7,570 nt of DNA. It comes from Cyanobacteriota bacterium (GTDB taxonomy: Bacteria > Cyanobacteriota > Cyanobacteriia > Phormidesmidales > Phormidesmidaceae). A program made the translations under genes and the position numbers. The notes beneath the pieces were generated by a model. It did no database searches. It was not told where the DNA came from and saw nothing but the letters and a program-made list of their open reading frames with translations. Within the stretch, counting starts at the first letter, position 1. Each line of letters begins with the position of its first letter. Below are positions 5,809 to 7,570 of the stretch, piece after piece. The stretch spans positions 1 through 7,570 of the forward strand of contig JAQCHG010000067.1 in the NCBI GenBank assembly GCA_027619675.1. Direction: 5' to 3'.

Positions 5809-7113
5809 TCAGTCAGGCTCCGCCACCGCCAGCACCAACTTGGCCAGGTTATCCGCTGCTCCTGGGGTGCCCCGCACCTGCTGCAACTCCCGGCGCATGG
5901 TGGCCAATGCCTCGGGCTGGGCCAGGTATTGGAGGACGCGATCGCCAATCTCCTGGGCGGTCAGACGGCCCAAGAGTTCCGGCACAATTTCCCGCCCTGC
6001 CCAGATGTTGGGCCAGGCAAAGCGTTTGCCACTGCGGCGAATGTAGGCAAAAAAGGCCAGGTTAATCAGCCGATTTAAGGGCCTCCCCACCAGGGGCAGG
6101 TTCACCAACAGCCCCAACACCCCATCCCAGGCGTTCATGGCATCTAACTGCTGGGTGGGGAGCAGCACCACCATGGGAACCCCTAAAGCCCCCAGTTCCG
6201 CTGTGTTGGCCCCCACCGTGGTCAGACAGAGGGCACAGCGCCGGGTGACCCCATGGGCCGGGAAGGGTTGCCACAGAAAAATCTGGGTGCCCTGGGTGGT
6301 TTTCAGGTAGGGCAGATGGTGGGGATCCGAGGGCTGTACCAGGGTCACCCCTGGCCCCGCCAGGATGGAAACCAGGGGGTTTTGCTGGGGATCGGCGTAG
6401 GTGGCCAGGGTTTCTAGGGCCAGGGTGGGGGCAACGGGGATGACAAAGCGGGTTTGGGGGGCGCGATCGGCCACGTAGTCCGCCACCGCCAGCAGCAGCG
6501 GCACCCCCTGGGTGAGTTTGGCCCGCTTGGACCCCGGCAGCAGGCCAATTAACGGCGTCTCAGGGGTTAAGCCTAGCTGCTGAGCCACCCCATCGACGGC
6601 AACGGCGGGGCCGGGGACATCCGCCATCAGATCCCCCACCACCTGAAAGCGATCGCGGTAGGCTGCCGGGGTCTGATCCACCAGGGTTGAGTTCATGACC
6701 CCAAAGGCATCCACCCAGCGCCGCCAGTTGGCAAACCATTCCGCATAGATCACGGTGCGATAGCCCAGCCGCCGCCCGATCAGGACGGGGTAGATCTGAT
6801 CGCCCCCAAGAAACAGCACCACCCCGCGATCGCGCCAATCCCACCCCGCCGCCGTGTTGCCCCACAGCAGAAAGGGCCAAAAGTGGGGGGCCGCCTGCAC
6901 CCGATCTACCTCGGGGTACTGGGCGGCGATCGCCGCCTCCTGCCCGGTGGCGTTGGGGCAGGGGGACAGCACCACGAGATCCGCAGATCCGCCGGGTCCG
7001 GTTGCAGCCGCCGCAGGGCCTGCACCACGGGCTTGACCCAGGTGGTGATTTCCCCCGGCCCATTGGACAAAATCACCACGTCCATCGGCACCATCACGCC
7101 CCTCCCCTGCCAT
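5809..7113 (-). CDS. LpxB-like protein (lipid-A-disaccharide synthase-related), frameshifted near the N-terminus
   Basis: The frame downstream of 6975 encodes 388 residues resembling cyanobacterial proteins with a GT-B, lipid-A-disaccharide-synthase-like fold. Visible landmarks are GGDQIYPVLIGRRLGYRT (near 6760-6815), VVGDLMADV, LLPGSKR (6523-6543, like the LpxB LLPGSR motif) and TTVGANTAELGALGVPMVV (near 6170-6225, like the LpxB nucleotide-sugar region). The substrate is unknown, and I would not call it lpxB. This frame is open up to an ATG at 7113, but its first 46 codons are a Gly/Ala-rich shadow. The family N-terminus, MDVVILSNGPGE, lies in another frame starting at 7094 behind a strong ribosome binding site. 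Joining the frames needs one extra base, or loss of 8, near 6976, giving about 428 residues. As given, the gene is broken, unless the base calls are wrong or the ribosome shifts. It is convergent with the cyclase. Confidence 0.8.
   Translation of the reverse strand: MAGEGRDGADGRGDFVQWAGGNHHLGQARGAGPAAAATGPGGSADLVVLSPCPNATGQEAAIAAQYPEVDRVQAAPHFWPFLLWGNTAAGWDWRDRGVVLFLGGDQIYPVLIGRRLGYRTVIYAEWFANWRRWVDAFGVMNSTLVDQTPAAYRDRFQVVGDLMADVPGPAVAVDGVAQQLGLTPETPLIGLLPGSKRAKLTQGVPLLLAVADYVADRAPQTRFVIPVAPTLALETLATYADPQQNPLVSILAGPGVTLVQPSDPHHLPYLKTTQGTQIFLWQPFPAHGVTRRCALCLTTVGANTAELGALGVPMVVLLPTQQLDAMNAWDGVLGLLVNLPLVGRPLNRLINLAFFAYIRRSGKRFAWPNIWAGREIVPELLGRLTAQEIGDRVLQYLAQPEALATMRRELQQVRGTPGAADNLAKLVLAVAEPD
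6976..7094 (-). pseudogene. True N-terminal segment of the LpxB-like gene, out of frame with the rest
   Basis: From ATG 7094 (or ATG 7085) the minus strand encodes MVPMDVVILSNGPGEITTWV and then KPVVQALRRLQPDPADLRI, about 39 residues. It then runs into an out-of-family WCCPPAP stretch and stops near 6906. Related cyanobacterial proteins, as I recall them, read ...RIS-VVLSPC... at this point. Here RIS is in this frame and VVLSPCPNATG begins in the other frame at 6975. This fragment and the entry at 5809-7113 are therefore one gene split by a frameshift. The ribosome binding site and start belong to this frame. Confidence 0.8.
6977..6992. repeat. 8-bp tandem duplication at the frameshift
   Basis: AGATCCGC occurs twice head to tail (6977-6984 and 6985-6992); on the coding strand it reads GCGGATCT twice. 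Eight is not a multiple of three, so gain or loss of one copy changes the frame exactly where the LpxB-like gene breaks. Confidence 0.85.
7101..7107 (-). promoter_or_regulatory. Ribosome binding site of the LpxB-like gene
   Basis: On the minus strand GGGGAGG (7107 to 7101) lies 6 bases before the ATG at 7094. It decides the start: translation should begin in the frame carrying MDVVILSNGPGE, and not at the ATG at 7113, which lies upstream of this site. Confidence 0.65.
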
Positions 7114-7306
7114 CTTCCTAAGCCTACGGTAGTCTTGGTCCCGCCATCTGACCCGTTTCCTCCCTGGGCAGTCGGTTCCCTCGCGATCGTCGCCCCAGGT
7201 GTAGGGATGTTGCGAAGTCAGCCCCCCATGCGCTGGGTGGCGGGGTACAACAGCAACAGGCCAATGGCTTAACCCGAACTGACGTTAGCGAGGACTCGGG
7301 ACTGGG

Positions 7307-7341
7307 CCTCCTGATGGGTTGGGGATCAAACCGTAAGGAGG
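7307..7341 (+). promoter_or_regulatory. Leader hairpin burying an AGGAGG sequence
   Basis: CCTCCT (7307-7312) pairs with AGGAGG (7336-7341), and inside it GGTT (7317-7320) pairs with AACC (7329-7332) around an 8-base loop. The sequestered AGGAGG is a perfect Shine-Dalgarno, but it lies 26 bases before the preferred ATG at 7368 and has no good start codon at normal distance. It might act as a ribosome standby or control element, or the pairing may be chance. Confidence 0.35.
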
Positions 7342-7356
7342 GCATAGCAACCATCC

Positions 7357-7361
7357 AGAGG
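7357..7361 (+). promoter_or_regulatory. Ribosome binding site for the right-edge gene
   Basis: AGAGG at 7357-7361 lies 6 bases before ATG 7368. This supports that start over the in-frame ATG at 7314, which has no purine-rich site before it and would add 18 residues. Confidence 0.5.
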
Positions 7362-7367
7362 TGCCCG

Positions 7368-7570
7368 ATGTCTTTATCTGTTTCCGCTGCTGCCCCGCCC
7401 CCCGTCATCCACTATCGCCTCACCCCCAGGGCCATGGGCATCCATCTAGAACTTTGGGAGCCAGCGGCGGCCCCGTCCTCGGCTCCCTATCGATTTCGCG
7501 TCCATGCCGACTATGCTTCGGAGTGGGCTGCGATTACGGCCCTCCAGCAGTATTTGCAATGGAACCACCC
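7368..7570 (+). CDS. Unrecognised protein, N-terminal 67 codons
   Basis: The reading frame is open from ATG 7368 to the right edge (partial at the C-terminus). The visible protein starts MSLSVSAAAPPPVIHYRLTP, then has HLELWEP, YRFRVHADYASEW and ITALQQYLQW. It has an Ala/Pro-rich start without a hydrophobic signal segment, followed by a soluble-looking mixed stretch with several aromatic residues. I do not recognise the family. It is divergent from the LpxB-like gene, with about 270 bases between the start codons. An alternative in-frame start at 7314 is possible. Confidence 0.6.
   Translation, partial: MSLSVSAAAPPPVIHYRLTPRAMGIHLELWEPAAAPSSAPYRFRVHADYASEWAAITALQQYLQWNH

Noticed and set aside
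7124..7408. Minus-strand frame of 94 codons over the right intergenic region
   Set aside because: It overlaps the start of the right-edge gene and the LpxB-like leader. Its composition is Pro/Ser/Arg/Cys-rich with no recognisable motif or ribosome binding site.

Overview
The window looks like chromosomal DNA from a GC-rich cyanobacterium. The best evidence is the octamer GCGATCGC (HIP1, the highly iterated palindrome of many cyanobacteria). I count 15 exact copies, at 232, 752, 957, 1607, 1750, 2626, 3090, 3129, 3591, 4248, 5166, 5938, 6649, 6826 and 6926, about one per 500 bases. The SbcC N-terminus and the LpxB-like protein also resemble cyanobacterial versions. I cannot name the genus.

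Layout from left to right: (1) bases 1-1740, minus strand, the N-terminal 580 codons of an SbcC-type double-strand-break repair ATPase; its C-terminal half lies beyond the left edge. (2) bases 1741-2611, about 870 bases without a convincing gene but rich in inverted and direct repeats, lying between two divergently read genes. (3) bases 2612-5755, plus strand, a complete 1047-residue membrane-bound diguanylate cyclase (Cache sensor, HAMP, three PAS domains, GGDEF domain with an intact GGEEF signature and inhibitory RxxD site). (4) a 53-base convergent gap holding a stem-loop. (5) bases 5809 to about 7094, minus strand, a cyanobacterial protein distantly like lipid-A-disaccharide synthase. Its true N-terminus, with a good ribosome binding site, is in a different frame from the rest, so the gene is frameshifted as given; the break lies at a perfect 8-bp tandem duplication. 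(6) bases 7368-7570, plus strand, the start of an unrecognised gene that runs off the right edge.

The genes do not form an operon. sbcC and the cyclase diverge, the cyclase and the LpxB-like gene converge, and the last gene diverges from the LpxB-like gene. Repair nuclease, second-messenger signalling and envelope-type functions appear to be independent neighbours. I found no mobile element with clear ends, no CRISPR array, no tRNA or rRNA, and no clear multi-gene novel system. The observations most worth a second look are the frameshift at the tandem duplication, the hairpin-rich 2166-2365 segment, and the operator-like palindrome just upstream of the cyclase.
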